Shown here: positions 17,464 to 25,714 of the stretch, piece after piece
Position numbering within the stretch: the first letter of the stretch is position 1
Layout of the letters: the number at the start of each line of letters is the position of its first letter
DNA from: Wagnerdoeblera sp046292685
GTDB taxonomy: Bacteria > Pseudomonadota > Alphaproteobacteria > Rhodobacterales > Rhodobacteraceae
DNA: 64,000 nt
Reading direction: 5' to 3'
Assembly: GCF_046292685.1 (NCBI RefSeq)
Contig: NZ_JBKBQM010000004.1
Span: forward strand, 34,018-98,017
The notes under the pieces: model-generated
What the model was told of the DNA's origin: nothing
The model's input: the letters and a program-made list of their open reading frames with translations, nothing else
Databases searched by the model: none
Position numbers and translations under genes: made by a program

Positions 17464-19832
17464 GCGCGGCGGGCCTCGGTGCCCGGGGCCTTGGGCGCGG
17501 GGCCCTTGCCGTTCATCAGATGGGCCAGCACGGCTTCGCGCGGGCCGTCCACCGTCAGCCGGCCGTTCTGCAGGATCAGCACCCGGTCGGTCAGCGCGAG
17601 GATGGGCACGCGGTGGGTGGCGATCACCGCGGTGCGCCCGGCCAGCCAGTCGCCCAGGCGGCTGACCACCGTGGCCTCCAGCGTCTGGTCCAGCGCGGCG
17701 GTGGGTTCGTCCAGCAGCACCACGCGCGGATCCTGCAACCAGATGCGCGCCCAGCCGATGCTTTGGCGCTGGCCGACCGAAAGCCCTTCGCCGCCGTCGC
17801 GGATGGGCATGTCCAGCCCCTTGGGGTGGCCTTTGACAAAGGGGGCAAGGCCCGCGAATTCCAGCGCCCGGAACAGGCGGTCCTCGTCGCGTTCCAGCTG
17901 CGTCAGGTTCAGGTTGTCGCGCAGGGTGCCGGCGAACAGGCGCACCTCCTGCCCCAGATAGCCGACGTTGCGGCGCAGGTCGCGCGGGTGGATCTGGGCC
18001 ATTTCCACACCGTCGAGCATCAGCCGCCCGGCTTCGGGCGCATAAAGCCCGGCCAGCAGCTTGAGAAAGGTGGATTTGCCCGACCCGTTCGGCCCAAGCA
18101 CCGCGATGCGCTGCCCGGCGGTGATCGCCAGGCCCGGAATGTCCAGGGTGGCGGCGCCGTCGGGGTCGTAGCGGAAGGTCACGCCCTTCAGCTCCCAGCC
18201 GCCGGCGATGGTCTTGCGGCGCAGATACTGGCGGTCGGCCGCTTCGACCTGGTCGGCCCTGGCAATGGCATCCAGCCCCTGCAGCGCGGTCTTGACGTTG
18301 GACCAGCGCGCCAGCGTGGCCGACAGTTGCGACAGCGGCGCCAGCGTGCGCCCGGTGAGGATGCCGACGGCGATGATGGTGCCCACGGTGAATTCGCCGG
18401 CAAACACCATGTAGGCGCCGATCACCACGCAGACGATGTAGGTGGCCTGCTGCACGCCTTGCGCCCAGTAGGTCAGTGCCGAGGCCATGCGGCGCTGGTC
18501 CGAGGATTTCATCGAGGTCAGCGCCGACAGTTCGGCCCAGAGCCGTTTCACCCGGTCCTCGCCGCGCTGGGTGCGCAGGGTTTCGGCCTCGAAGATCGTT
18601 TCGTGCAGCAGCCGGGCGGTGTTGGCGCCGGCGCCGTGAGTTTCCTGCGTCAGGCGCATCATCCGGTCCTGCATCAGCAGACCGGGCACCACCATCAGCA
18701 CGCCGCCCAGCACCAGCACCCAGACGATCGACCCGCCGATCGACCAGACCAGCACCAGAAACAGCAGGATGAACGGCAGGTCCACCACCGTGCCCACGGT
18801 CGAGGCGGTAAAGAATTCGCGCACCGAGCCGAATTCGCGCATCGACTGGAACAGCGACGAAGGCGTGGGGCCGCCGGGCGTGCGCTTCATGCCCAGCAGG
18901 CGGTCCATCAGCCGGCGCTGCACCGACAGTTCGATCCGCCGGCCGGCGCTGTCCATCAGGCGGGCGCGGGCGACCTCGAGAAACGCCTCCATCGTCAGCG
19001 CCAGCGCGGCCCCCAGCGCCAGAACCCACAGCGTCGCCTCGGACTGATGCGGGATCACCCGGTCGTAGACCTGCAGCGAGAACAGCGCCACCGCCACCGC
19101 CAGCACATTGGCCACGAACGAACCCAAGGCCACCTCGGCAAAGGCGCGGCGGTGGTGGCGGAATTCGCCCCAGAACCAATGCGGCGGTTTGCCGGTGCCG
19201 GCATGGGCGGCGGTCAGTTGCGCCAGCGAAGGCCGGGCGCGCAGGATCTGCCCGGCGAAATAGGGCTGAAACTCCGACAGGCCCACCTCGGCGCGCCGGT
19301 CGGGCAGGGTCGGGTCGTAGATCGTCAGCCGGGCGCCGTCCTGAGCCAGCACCAGCACCAGTTGCCCGCTGGTCATCTGCGCCAGCGCCGGCCACAGGTC
19401 GGCGGCGGGGGCAGGGGCCGCGACGGTTTCGGCCTGCATGCCTTGCGCGCGCAGGGCCTGGGCCAGTTCGGGCAGGCCGATGGCGGCATCAACGCCATGC
19501 GTCCGCGCCAGATGTTCGGTCAGGTCGGGCAGCGCCAGGTCGCGCCCGACCCATCCGGCCAGCACCACGGCCAGTTCCGCCCGCGCCCGGGCGCGCGGCG
19601 ACAGGCCGGCCGGCGCCGGTTCGGCCGCCTTCGGGGCGCCCGGTGCGGGCTCTGGCCGGGCCGTGGCGGGCGCGGCCGCGGGGGCGGCGGTGGCGGTGGC
19701 GGCAGCCGCAGGCATGGGCACCACCTCCGGCGCCTCGGGCGGGCGACTGCCGGGCCGGCGCACTGCCGTGATCGAGGGGGTGCGCGCCTTGGCGGCTGCG
19801 TTCATGTCGAAGGAAAGGATCTTTTCGCTCAC
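17460..19832 (-). CDS. type I secretion ABC exporter, LapB-like
   Basis: 790 residues: a Pro/Ala-rich N-terminal extension (about 20-75) unusual for the family, a peptidase C39-like domain (about 80-210) without a catalytic Cys, which makes it a cargo-binding domain, then five or six membrane helices (about 235-480) and the nucleotide-binding domain with Walker A GPNGSGKST, signature LSVGQRQ and Walker B VVLLDEPT. The GTG start at 19832 overlaps the tolC stop by 4 nt. The C39-like domain in place of a protease matches exporters of large RTX or Bap-type adhesins. Confidence 0.93.
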   Translation of the reverse strand: MSEKILSFDMNAAAKARTPSITAVRRPGSRPPEAPEVVPMPAAAATATAAPAAAPATARPEPAPGAPKAAEPAPAGLSPRARARAELAVVLAGWVGRDLALPDLTEHLARTHGVDAAIGLPELAQALRAQGMQAETVAAPAPAADLWPALAQMTSGQLVLVLAQDGARLTIYDPTLPDRRAEVGLSEFQPYFAGQILRARPSLAQLTAAHAGTGKPPHWFWGEFRHHRRAFAEVALGSFVANVLAVAVALFSLQVYDRVIPHQSEATLWVLALGAALALTMEAFLEVARARLMDSAGRRIELSVQRRLMDRLLGMKRTPGGPTPSSLFQSMREFGSVREFFTASTVGTVVDLPFILLFLVLVWSIGGSIVWVLVLGGVLMVVPGLLMQDRMMRLTQETHGAGANTARLLHETIFEAETLRTQRGEDRVKRLWAELSALTSMKSSDQRRMASALTYWAQGVQQATYIVCVVIGAYMVFAGEFTVGTIIAVGILTGRTLAPLSQLSATLARWSNVKTALQGLDAIARADQVEAADRQYLRRKTIAGGWELKGVTFRYDPDGAATLDIPGLAITAGQRIAVLGPNGSGKSTFLKLLAGLYAPEAGRLMLDGVEMAQIHPRDLRRNVGYLGQEVRLFAGTLRDNLNLTQLERDEDRLFRALEFAGLAPFVKGHPKGLDMPIRDGGEGLSVGQRQSIGWARIWLQDPRVVLLDEPTAALDQTLEATVVSRLGDWLAGRTAVIATHRVPILALTDRVLILQNGRLTVDGPREAVLAHLMNGKGPAPKAPGTEARRA

Positions 19833-21151
19833 AGTCCTGCCCCGTCTGCCAGAAGTCCCAGGTCGCGTGCGATGTCCAGCCGGGCGCGGGCGCGCTCGTG
19901 GCGCATGTTCACCAGGTCGCGCTCCATCGCGGCCAGCGCCTCGTGCTGGGTCACCAGGTCCATCAGCGGGCGCACGCCAGCCTTGTACTGGTCTTCGAAC
20001 CGCCGGAGGTTGGCGCGGGTCTGCGCGGCGAGTTCCTGTTGCGCGGCCTCCTGCCGGTCGAGTGCGGCGATGCGCAGTTCCAGCGCCTGCCGGCGGCGGG
20101 CGGCCTCTTGCCCGGCCTGGATCACGCGCGCGGCGGCGGCGTCGGCGCCGGCGGTCACCGCCTCCAGCGCGGCGGCACGGCCCGGGCGCAGGCCGTTGCC
20201 GAAGCCGCCGGTCACCCCGATCGCGCCGCCGTTGGTCAGGTTCGAGCTGGCGCTGACCCCCGGCATGTACCCGGCGCGGATCATCTTCAGCTCGGCCACG
20301 GTGCGTTCCTTTTCCGCCTCGGCCCGATGCACGGCCAGCGGGGTGACGGCCGGCATGCTGCCCGGCAACTGCGTGAGCCCCGCCGAAGCCGAAACCGGCG
20401 CCCCGGCCATGGAATCGAGTTCCGCCGCCGCCAGCATCGCCGCGTCGCGGTCGGCTTGCAGGGCGGCCTGCATTTCGATCAGCTTCTGGCGCAGCACGGT
20501 CTGTTCGGCCATGTTCGACACGCCGCCTTGCACGCGCAGCGCCATGATGCGGTCGAAGTCGGCGAGGCGCCGCAACGCCGCCTCGGCCACCGCGGCACGG
20601 CCGCGGGCGGCCTCGGCATCCACATACAGCGTCAGCGCCTGATGCACGCGGCGGTTGCCTTCGACCGCAAGGTTGACGGCGGCGACCTCGACATCGGCGA
20701 CGGCGAATTCGCGTTCGGCCTTGCGACGGCCGTTGTCGAACAGCGCCTGTTCCAGCAGCAGCGAGGTGGCCAGCGTGCCCAGCGAGGAAAGGTTGACCGA
20801 GGGCCCGAGCGACGGCAGCCAGTTCTTGGACCGCGCCTCGGCCTGCAACTGCTTGACACGCAGTTCGCTGCGCGCGCTGCCGCTGTCGGCGGCGATCACC
20901 GCGCGGGCGATCCGGTCGTAGCTGGACCCGGGCGGCACGATGCTGCGTCGTGCCGCAAGCTCGGCGATCACGGCCGAGCCTTCGACCTTGCGTTCGGGGC
21001 GCGCCGCCAGCAGTTCGGCGCCCGGGCGGTCGGCCGCCTTGGTGGCCTCGGCCGCTTTCGGCGTGGCAAGGGTGCAGCCCGACAGCGCCAGCGCTGCCAG
21101 CATCGCCAAAGATGCGCCCCGCAACGGGGCTGGTCCCTGTGGGCCGGTCAT
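19829..21151 (-). CDS. TolC-family outer membrane factor, lipidated
   Basis: 440 residues. The N terminus has a hydrophobic core ending in LALSGC, a lipobox with Cys26 as the probable lipidation site. The rest shows the two repeated TolC-like long-helix halves (for example SEARSKNWLPSLGP, RRVHQALTLYVDAEAARGR, LRRFEDQYKAGVRPLMDLV). It provides the outer-membrane exit tunnel for the secretion system. Lipidation is common in multidrug-type outer membrane factors, less so in type I secretion TolC proteins. The gene starts 76 bp after the adhesin stop and probably shares its transcript. Confidence 0.87.
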   Translation of the reverse strand: MTGPQGPAPLRGASLAMLAALALSGCTLATPKAAEATKAADRPGAELLAARPERKVEGSAVIAELAARRSIVPPGSSYDRIARAVIAADSGSARSELRVKQLQAEARSKNWLPSLGPSVNLSSLGTLATSLLLEQALFDNGRRKAEREFAVADVEVAAVNLAVEGNRRVHQALTLYVDAEAARGRAAVAEAALRRLADFDRIMALRVQGGVSNMAEQTVLRQKLIEMQAALQADRDAAMLAAAELDSMAGAPVSASAGLTQLPGSMPAVTPLAVHRAEAEKERTVAELKMIRAGYMPGVSASSNLTNGGAIGVTGGFGNGLRPGRAAALEAVTAGADAAAARVIQAGQEAARRRQALELRIAALDRQEAAQQELAAQTRANLRRFEDQYKAGVRPLMDLVTQHEALAAMERDLVNMRHERARARLDIARDLGLLADGAGL

Positions 21152-21227
21152 GGCCTCTCCTCTGCCTCGGACGTCGCGCGTCTTGCTGTTGCCGGGCGGC
21201 AGGCTGGCCGCCGCCCGGAAGACCGCG

Positions 21228-24200
21228 TCAGTGCAACGCGGTGTGCACGGTCACGTCCTCGCCCACGATCAGCGAGGCCCCGGCATCGCCCAGGGTATAG
21301 ACGTGGTAGCCGTGGCCATCGATCTCGACCCGTTCGCCGGTATCGACCGCGCCATAGGCCGTGACGGTGTCCTGCGCATCGCCATGCACGACCAGCGCAT
21401 CGGTGCCGGCCGACAGTTCGCGCAGTTGCGCCTCGGTGATGACCAGGTTCGCCTCGGGGGCGAAGTTCAGGTCGATCTCGGCAATCTGGAACCCGTCCAG
21501 ATCCACCCGGGCGAGGTCCAGCGTCAGCTGCCCGTCGTCGCCGATCAGCACCAGGGTATCGGTGCGGTTGCCGGCCTCGTCGGACTGGCCCACGACCAGC
21601 AGGCTGCCATCGGGCAAGGGCTGGTCGAAGAAGTGCATGTGCCCGGCGGTGGGGTGGGCGCAGGCCGTGGTGTCCAGCAGGGTCGCCCCGGCGCCCCCGA
21701 CCAGCGAGAGCGAGACATCGGCGCTGTCGGTGCCCAGCCCCAGCAGGCCGGTAGGCCCGTGCAGCGCCGCGGTGATGCCTGCCGCCTCGGGGGCGACGGT
21801 ATCGACCACGATCATCGCGCAGGCGCTGGCGCGGTTGCCGGCGGCATCCGTCACCGTCACCGTCGCGGCCGAGCGGAAGTCGCCGCCCGCGATCTCGCCC
21901 GGGCCGAAGGCAACCGACCAGGTGCCGTCGGGGTTGACGGTGGCGGCGCGCCGCACGCCTTCGTAATGCACCGTCACCGCTTGCGCGCCGGGTTCGGCGC
22001 TGCCGGTCAGCACGAAGCCGTTTTCGATTTCGACCGCGTTCACGATGCCGTCGCCGGTGATCGTGGAGGCGTCGATCCGGTTGCGGGTCACCAGGGTATC
22101 CACGGTGAAGTCGTGGGTCACCCGGCTGATGTTGCCGTGGCCGTCATTGGCATCGGCCACCAGCACCGCCGGGTATTCGCCTTGCGGCAAGGCCCCGGCG
22201 GGCAGGGTCACCGCCCAGGCGCCGTGGGCATCGGCCACCGTGCCGGCGGTGACGGCGGCGCCGCCGGGCAGGTGCACCACGATGCGGATCGCGGCACCCG
22301 GGTCGGCAGTGCCGGTCAGGTTCACGCCGCCGGCGTTCTCGGCATGGTTGGCGACGTTGTCGGCCGTGACCGGGTTGACGGCCAGCGCCCCGGCATCGGT
22401 GTCGATCACCACGGCGTCATGGGTCACCGTGGTGTTGCCCAGGGCGTCGGTCGCGCTGACGGTGATGGGCTGGGCATATCCGCCTTGCGGGAACAGCCCT
22501 GCCGGGAAGGTCGCGGCCCAGTGGCCTTGCGCATCGGCCCAGACCGTGGCGGTGCCGCCCGGCACGCCGTCGAGCGTGATGGTCACCTTGGCCCCCGGTT
22601 CGGCGGTGCCGGCCAGTTCCACGCCATCGGCGCGGTCGGCAGCGTCGAACACGTGGCCGGTGCTCTCGGTCCCTTCGGTCAGGTCGAGGTCCGGCGGCGT
22701 GACGTCGATCATCGCGCGCGGGCCTTGAAGCTGATGCTGGACGCCGCCCGGCGTGGTGATGCTGACCTGGGCGCGATAGAGCCCGTCGGCCGGCAGCGTC
22801 GGGCCTTCGAACGCGGCACCCCAGCGGCCGTTGCTGCCGGCGGTCGCCTGCACGGTCATGCCGCCCAGCACGACCATCACGGCCGAGCCGGCCGGCGCCC
22901 AGCCCGTCACGCTCACCTTCTGCACCGCGTCGTTGCCGGTCACCAGCCAGGTGGCATTGGCATGATCCACCGAAGGCGCGACAGGCTCGGCCGGGCAGGT
23001 GGGCTGCGTCGGGCAAGTGGGCTGCGTCGGGCAGGTGGGCTCGGTCGGAACCGTGGGTTCCGTCGGGCAGGTCGGGTGCGTCGGCACCGTGGGCTCGGTC
23101 GGCACGGTCGGGTCCGTGGGAACCGTCGGTTCGGTCGGGACCGTCGGCGTGGTCGGCTCGGTCGGATGCGTGACGCAGGTCGGCTCGGTGGGCACCGTGG
23201 GGTCCGTCGGCACGGTCGGCTCCGTCGGAACGGTGGGTTCCGTCGGCACCGTCGGTTCGGTGGGCTCCGTGGGAACCGTCGGTTCGGTCGGGACCGTCGG
23301 GACCGTCGGCTCGGTCGGGTGGGTGACGCAGGTCGGCTCGGTGGGCACCGTGGGTTCCGTCGGAACGGTCGGGTCTGTCGGCACCGTCGGAACGGTGGGG
23401 TCCGTGGGAACGGTGGGCTCCGTCGGAACCGTCGGTTCGGTCGGAACCGTCGGCACGGTCGGGTCCGTGGGAACGGTCGGGTCCGTGGGAACCGTCGGCG
23501 TGGTCGGCTCGGTCGGGTGCGTGACGCAAGTCGGCTCGGTGGGCACGGTCGGGTTCGTCGGAACGGTAGGTTCCGTAGGCACGGTGGGCTCCGTCGGGAT
23601 CGTCGGCTCTGTGGGAACCGTCGGCTCTGTGGGAACCGTCGGCACCGAGGGGTCGGTCGGCACGGTGGGCTCCGTGGGCACGGTGGGCTCCGTGGGCTCC
23701 GTGGGCACGGTCGGGACCGTCGGCGTGGTCGGTTCGGTCGGGTGCGTGACGCAGGTCGGCTCGGTGGGCGCCGTGGGGTCCGTCGGCACCGTGGGAACAG
23801 TCGGGTCCGTCGGGTCCGTCGGAACCGTCGGCTCTGTGGGAACCGTCGGCACAGTGGGCTCCGTCGGAACCGTCGGTTCGGTCGGGACCGTCGGCGTCGT
23901 CGGCTCGGTCGGGTGCGTGACGCAGGTCGGCTCGGTGGGCACCGTCGGTTCAGTCGGCACGGTCGGATCGGTCGGGTCCGTGGGATCCGTCGGAAGGGTG
24001 GGATCCGTCGGAACGGTGGGCTCCGTCGGGACCGTCGGTTCGGTGGGCACCGTTGGAACCGTCGGCTCGCTCGGGTCCGTCACGCAGGTCGGATCGGTCG
24101 GCGCCGTCGGATCGGTCGGGTCGGTGGCTTCCGTCGGGTCTGTGGCCTCGGTCGGGTCTGTGGCTTCCGTCGGGTCGGTGGCTTCCGTCGGGTCGGTGGC

Positions 24201-24974
24201 TTCCGTCGGGTCGGTGGCTTCCGTCGGGTCGGTGGCTTCCGTCGGGTCGGTGGCTTCCGTCGGGTCGGTTGCTTCGGTCGGGTCGGTGGCTTCCGTCGGA
24301 TCGGTGGCCTCGGTCGGGTCGGTGGCTTCCGTCGGATCGGTGGCTTCCGTCGGATCGGTGGCTTCGGTCGGGTCGGTGGCTTCGGTCGGGTCGGTGGCTT
24401 CCGTCGGATCGGTGGCCTCGGTCGGGTCGGTGGCCTCGGTCGGGTCGGTGGCCTCGGTCGGGTCGGTGGCCTCGGTCGGATCGGTGGCTTCGGTCGGGTC
24501 GGTGGCCTCGGTCGGGTCGGTGGCCTCGGTCGGGTCGGTGGCTTCGGTCGGGTCGGTGGCTTCGGTCGGGTCGGTGGCTTCGGTCGGGTCGGTAGCCTCG
24601 GTCGGGTCGGTAGCCTCGGTCGGGTCGGTGGCTTCGGTCGGGTCGGTGGCTTCGGTCGGATCGGTGGCTTCGGTCGGGTCGGTGGCTTCGGTCGGGTCGG
24701 TGGCCTCGGTCGGGTCGGTGGCCTCGGTCGGGTCGGTAGCCTCGGTCGGGTCGGTGGCTTCGGTCGGGTCGGTAGCCTCGGTCGGATCGGTGGCCTCGGA
24801 CGGCGCCGTCGGTTCGGTCGGTTCGGTCGGTTCGCTGGGCTGCGTCTGGGCCCCCGCGCCGCCGGCCGTGCTGAGCAGCGCCGCCCCGCCGAGCAAGGCC
24901 GCCGCGGCGCCGATGCTGCTGGTGCCGCCCACCGCGCCGATCAGGGCCGGGGTGAAGGGGCCCATGCCCGCCAC
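21228..24974 (-). CDS. BapA-like giant repeat adhesin, main part (downstream of in-frame amber)
   Basis: Probable type I secreted surface adhesin. The reading frame is continuous with the 112-residue BapA-prefix protein just upstream; a TAG at 25035-25037 separates them and 20 codons (GKWSPNDALTFLGAG...) lie between the TAG and a GTG at 24974 that could restart. Layout, numbered from the upstream ATG: Ala/Gly-rich hydrophobic segment (about 134-175), 38 copies of the DPTEAT hexapeptide (about 193-419), a PT[VE]PT block with six CVTxP punctuations (about 420-797), four or so Big-type Ig-like domains (about 798-1270, for example AGSAVMVVLGG, AEPGAKVTITLDG, ADPGAAIRIVV), and a C-terminal BapA-type secretion region (about 1273-1381). 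No RTX GGxGxD repeats are seen. Downstream genes encode its likely exporter. Confidence 0.75.
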   Translation of the reverse strand: MAGMGPFTPALIGAVGGTSSIGAAAALLGGAALLSTAGGAGAQTQPSEPTEPTEPTAPSEATDPTEATDPTEATDPTEATDPTEATDPTEATDPTEATDPTEATDPTEATDPTEATDPTEATDPTEATDPTEATDPTEATDPTEATDPTEATDPTEATDPTEATDPTEATDPTEATDPTEATDPTEATDPTEATDPTEATDPTEATDPTEATDPTEATDPTEATDPTEATDPTEATDPTEATDPTEATDPTEATDPTEATDPTEATDPTEATDPTEATDPTEATDPTDPTAPTDPTCVTDPSEPTVPTVPTEPTVPTEPTVPTDPTLPTDPTDPTDPTVPTEPTVPTEPTCVTHPTEPTTPTVPTEPTVPTEPTVPTVPTEPTVPTDPTDPTVPTVPTDPTAPTEPTCVTHPTEPTTPTVPTVPTEPTEPTVPTEPTVPTDPSVPTVPTEPTVPTEPTIPTEPTVPTEPTVPTNPTVPTEPTCVTHPTEPTTPTVPTDPTVPTDPTVPTVPTEPTVPTEPTVPTDPTVPTVPTDPTVPTEPTVPTEPTCVTHPTEPTVPTVPTEPTVPTEPTEPTVPTEPTVPTEPTVPTDPTVPTEPTCVTHPTEPTTPTVPTEPTVPTDPTVPTEPTVPTHPTCPTEPTVPTEPTCPTQPTCPTQPTCPAEPVAPSVDHANATWLVTGNDAVQKVSVTGWAPAGSAVMVVLGGMTVQATAGSNGRWGAAFEGPTLPADGLYRAQVSITTPGGVQHQLQGPRAMIDVTPPDLDLTEGTESTGHVFDAADRADGVELAGTAEPGAKVTITLDGVPGGTATVWADAQGHWAATFPAGLFPQGGYAQPITVSATDALGNTTVTHDAVVIDTDAGALAVNPVTADNVANHAENAGGVNLTGTADPGAAIRIVVHLPGGAAVTAGTVADAHGAWAVTLPAGALPQGEYPAVLVADANDGHGNISRVTHDFTVDTLVTRNRIDASTITGDGIVNAVEIENGFVLTGSAEPGAQAVTVHYEGVRRAATVNPDGTWSVAFGPGEIAGGDFRSAATVTVTDAAGNRASACAMIVVDTVAPEAAGITAALHGPTGLLGLGTDSADVSLSLVGGAGATLLDTTACAHPTAGHMHFFDQPLPDGSLLVVGQSDEAGNRTDTLVLIGDDGQLTLDLARVDLDGFQIAEIDLNFAPEANLVITEAQLRELSAGTDALVVHGDAQDTVTAYGAVDTGERVEIDGHGYHVYTLGDAGASLIVGEDVTVHTALH
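22983..24116. repeat. 9-nt Pro/Thr repeat block with Cys punctuation in the adhesin
   Basis: Units of 9 nt encode PTV, PTE, PTD triplets on the minus strand. Six GTGACGCAGG-like or GTCACGCAGG segments at 23170, 23323, 23521, 23746, 23917 and 24079 encode CVT(H/D)P. The distances between them (153, 198, 225, 171 and 162 nt) are all multiples of 9. Four more Cys codons cluster at 22990-23075 (CPTQP, CPTEP). The block is less regular than the DPTEAT array. Confidence 0.9.
24117..24800. repeat. 18-nt tandem repeat array, 38 copies, in the adhesin
   Basis: The plus-strand unit is GTCGGGTCGGTGGCTTCC with synonymous changes (GGC/GGT, TCG/TCC, GGG/GGA). Counting from GTGGCTTCC at 24124 to GTGGCCTCG at 24790 gives 37 intervals of exactly 18 nt. 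It encodes DPTEAT on the minus strand with no amino-acid change across the array, while third positions vary. It is a candidate for copy-number variation between strains and for assembly collapse. Confidence 0.95.
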
Positions 24975-25034
24975 CTCGTCGCTGCTGTCGCCGGCGCCCA
25001 GGAAGGTCAGGGCATCGTTCGGGCTCCACTTGCC

Positions 25035-25373
25035 CTAGGTTTCGGCGCGCCCGTAGACGGGCACCACCGTGTCGCCCGGGCCATCGGTCAGGCTGACCTG
25101 CGTGATGTCGCCATCGGTGGACAGGAACAGCCGGTTTGCCGGCCCGGTGGCGCCGAAATACCCCCGCACCGTGACCACCCGGCCATCGGCCAGGGTGATG
25201 TGCAGATCGCGCCCTTCGCGCACATAGCCCAGCACATCGCCTTGCGAGAGGTTCAACGACACATCGCCGCCTGCCGTCAGGTCGATGCTTGCGTTGCCGT
25301 CGTTGCCGGAGATTACACCTTTCCGAATTGCGCCCGCACGCGAACGCAAGACGAACTCAATCGCCTTCGCCAT
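25035..25373 (-). CDS. BapA/LapF prefix-like domain, split from the adhesin by TAG
   Basis: 112 residues ending at TAG (25035-25037). The sequence SLNLSQGDVLGYVREGRDLHITLADGRVVTVRGYF is the N-terminal prefix domain of Bap/BapA/LapF biofilm proteins, which normally continues straight into the adhesin. The next codons in the same frame, GKWSPNDALTFLGAG, are the usual continuation in Rhodobacteraceae homologues as I recall them. So this is best read as the first domain of a single 1381-residue protein broken by a point change to amber, a sequence error, or a read-through stop. GGAG 8 nt before the ATG at 25373 is the ribosome site, and this is the only convincing start for the whole adhesin. Confidence 0.8.
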   Translation of the reverse strand: MAKAIEFVLRSRAGAIRKGVISGNDGNASIDLTAGGDVSLNLSQGDVLGYVREGRDLHITLADGRVVTVRGYFGATGPANRLFLSTDGDITQVSLTDGPGDTVVPVYGRAET

Positions 25374-25714
25374 AGTTACTGCTCCGCCTCAAGTGCAGCG
25401 ATGCGCTGCTTGTTCTGTGTTTTGCCGGAAAGATAGCCAGAAGCCGCCACAATCGCTAGCGGGATTTTCTGCGGCGGCATCGGCGGGCCAAGATTTTCGC
25501 CCGCAGAACGAATCGCCGGGAAATGCGTTGCGTGCCGGCAACACGACCCCGGCGAGCTGCGGAAACCTGCCGCAGGTTTGCGGCCGAATCCGCCCAGTCG
25601 TTCGGCAGGTCCGGCCCGGAGCGATGCTGCAGCGCAGCGCAGCGGCGCGCGACACGAAGGCCGGGTTTGCGGCCGCCCGCGTCAATGTGGCGCTTTCAAG
25701 GCAATTTCAAGGCA
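25374..25714. promoter_or_regulatory. adhesin upstream region, no gene seen
   Basis: 341 bp between the adhesin start and the alkB-like stop, both on the minus strand. The half nearest the adhesin (about 25380-25510) is lower in GC than the rest and must hold the adhesin promoter. Repeated GCCGCAGG/CGGGCCAAGATTTTCG-like fragments are present but form no clear operator. Open frames here show no coding pattern. Confidence 0.45.

Noticed and set aside
24117..24800. CRISPR-like regular array
   Set aside because: The 18-nt units are adjacent with no spacers, and they encode an in-frame hexapeptide in a large protein.
22999..25038. Long plus-strand frame of repeated VGSVGTVGSVA opposite the adhesin
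   Set aside because: It is the antisense reading of the 9-nt and 18-nt repeats. The opposite strand has the prefix domain, Ig-like domains and secretion operon.
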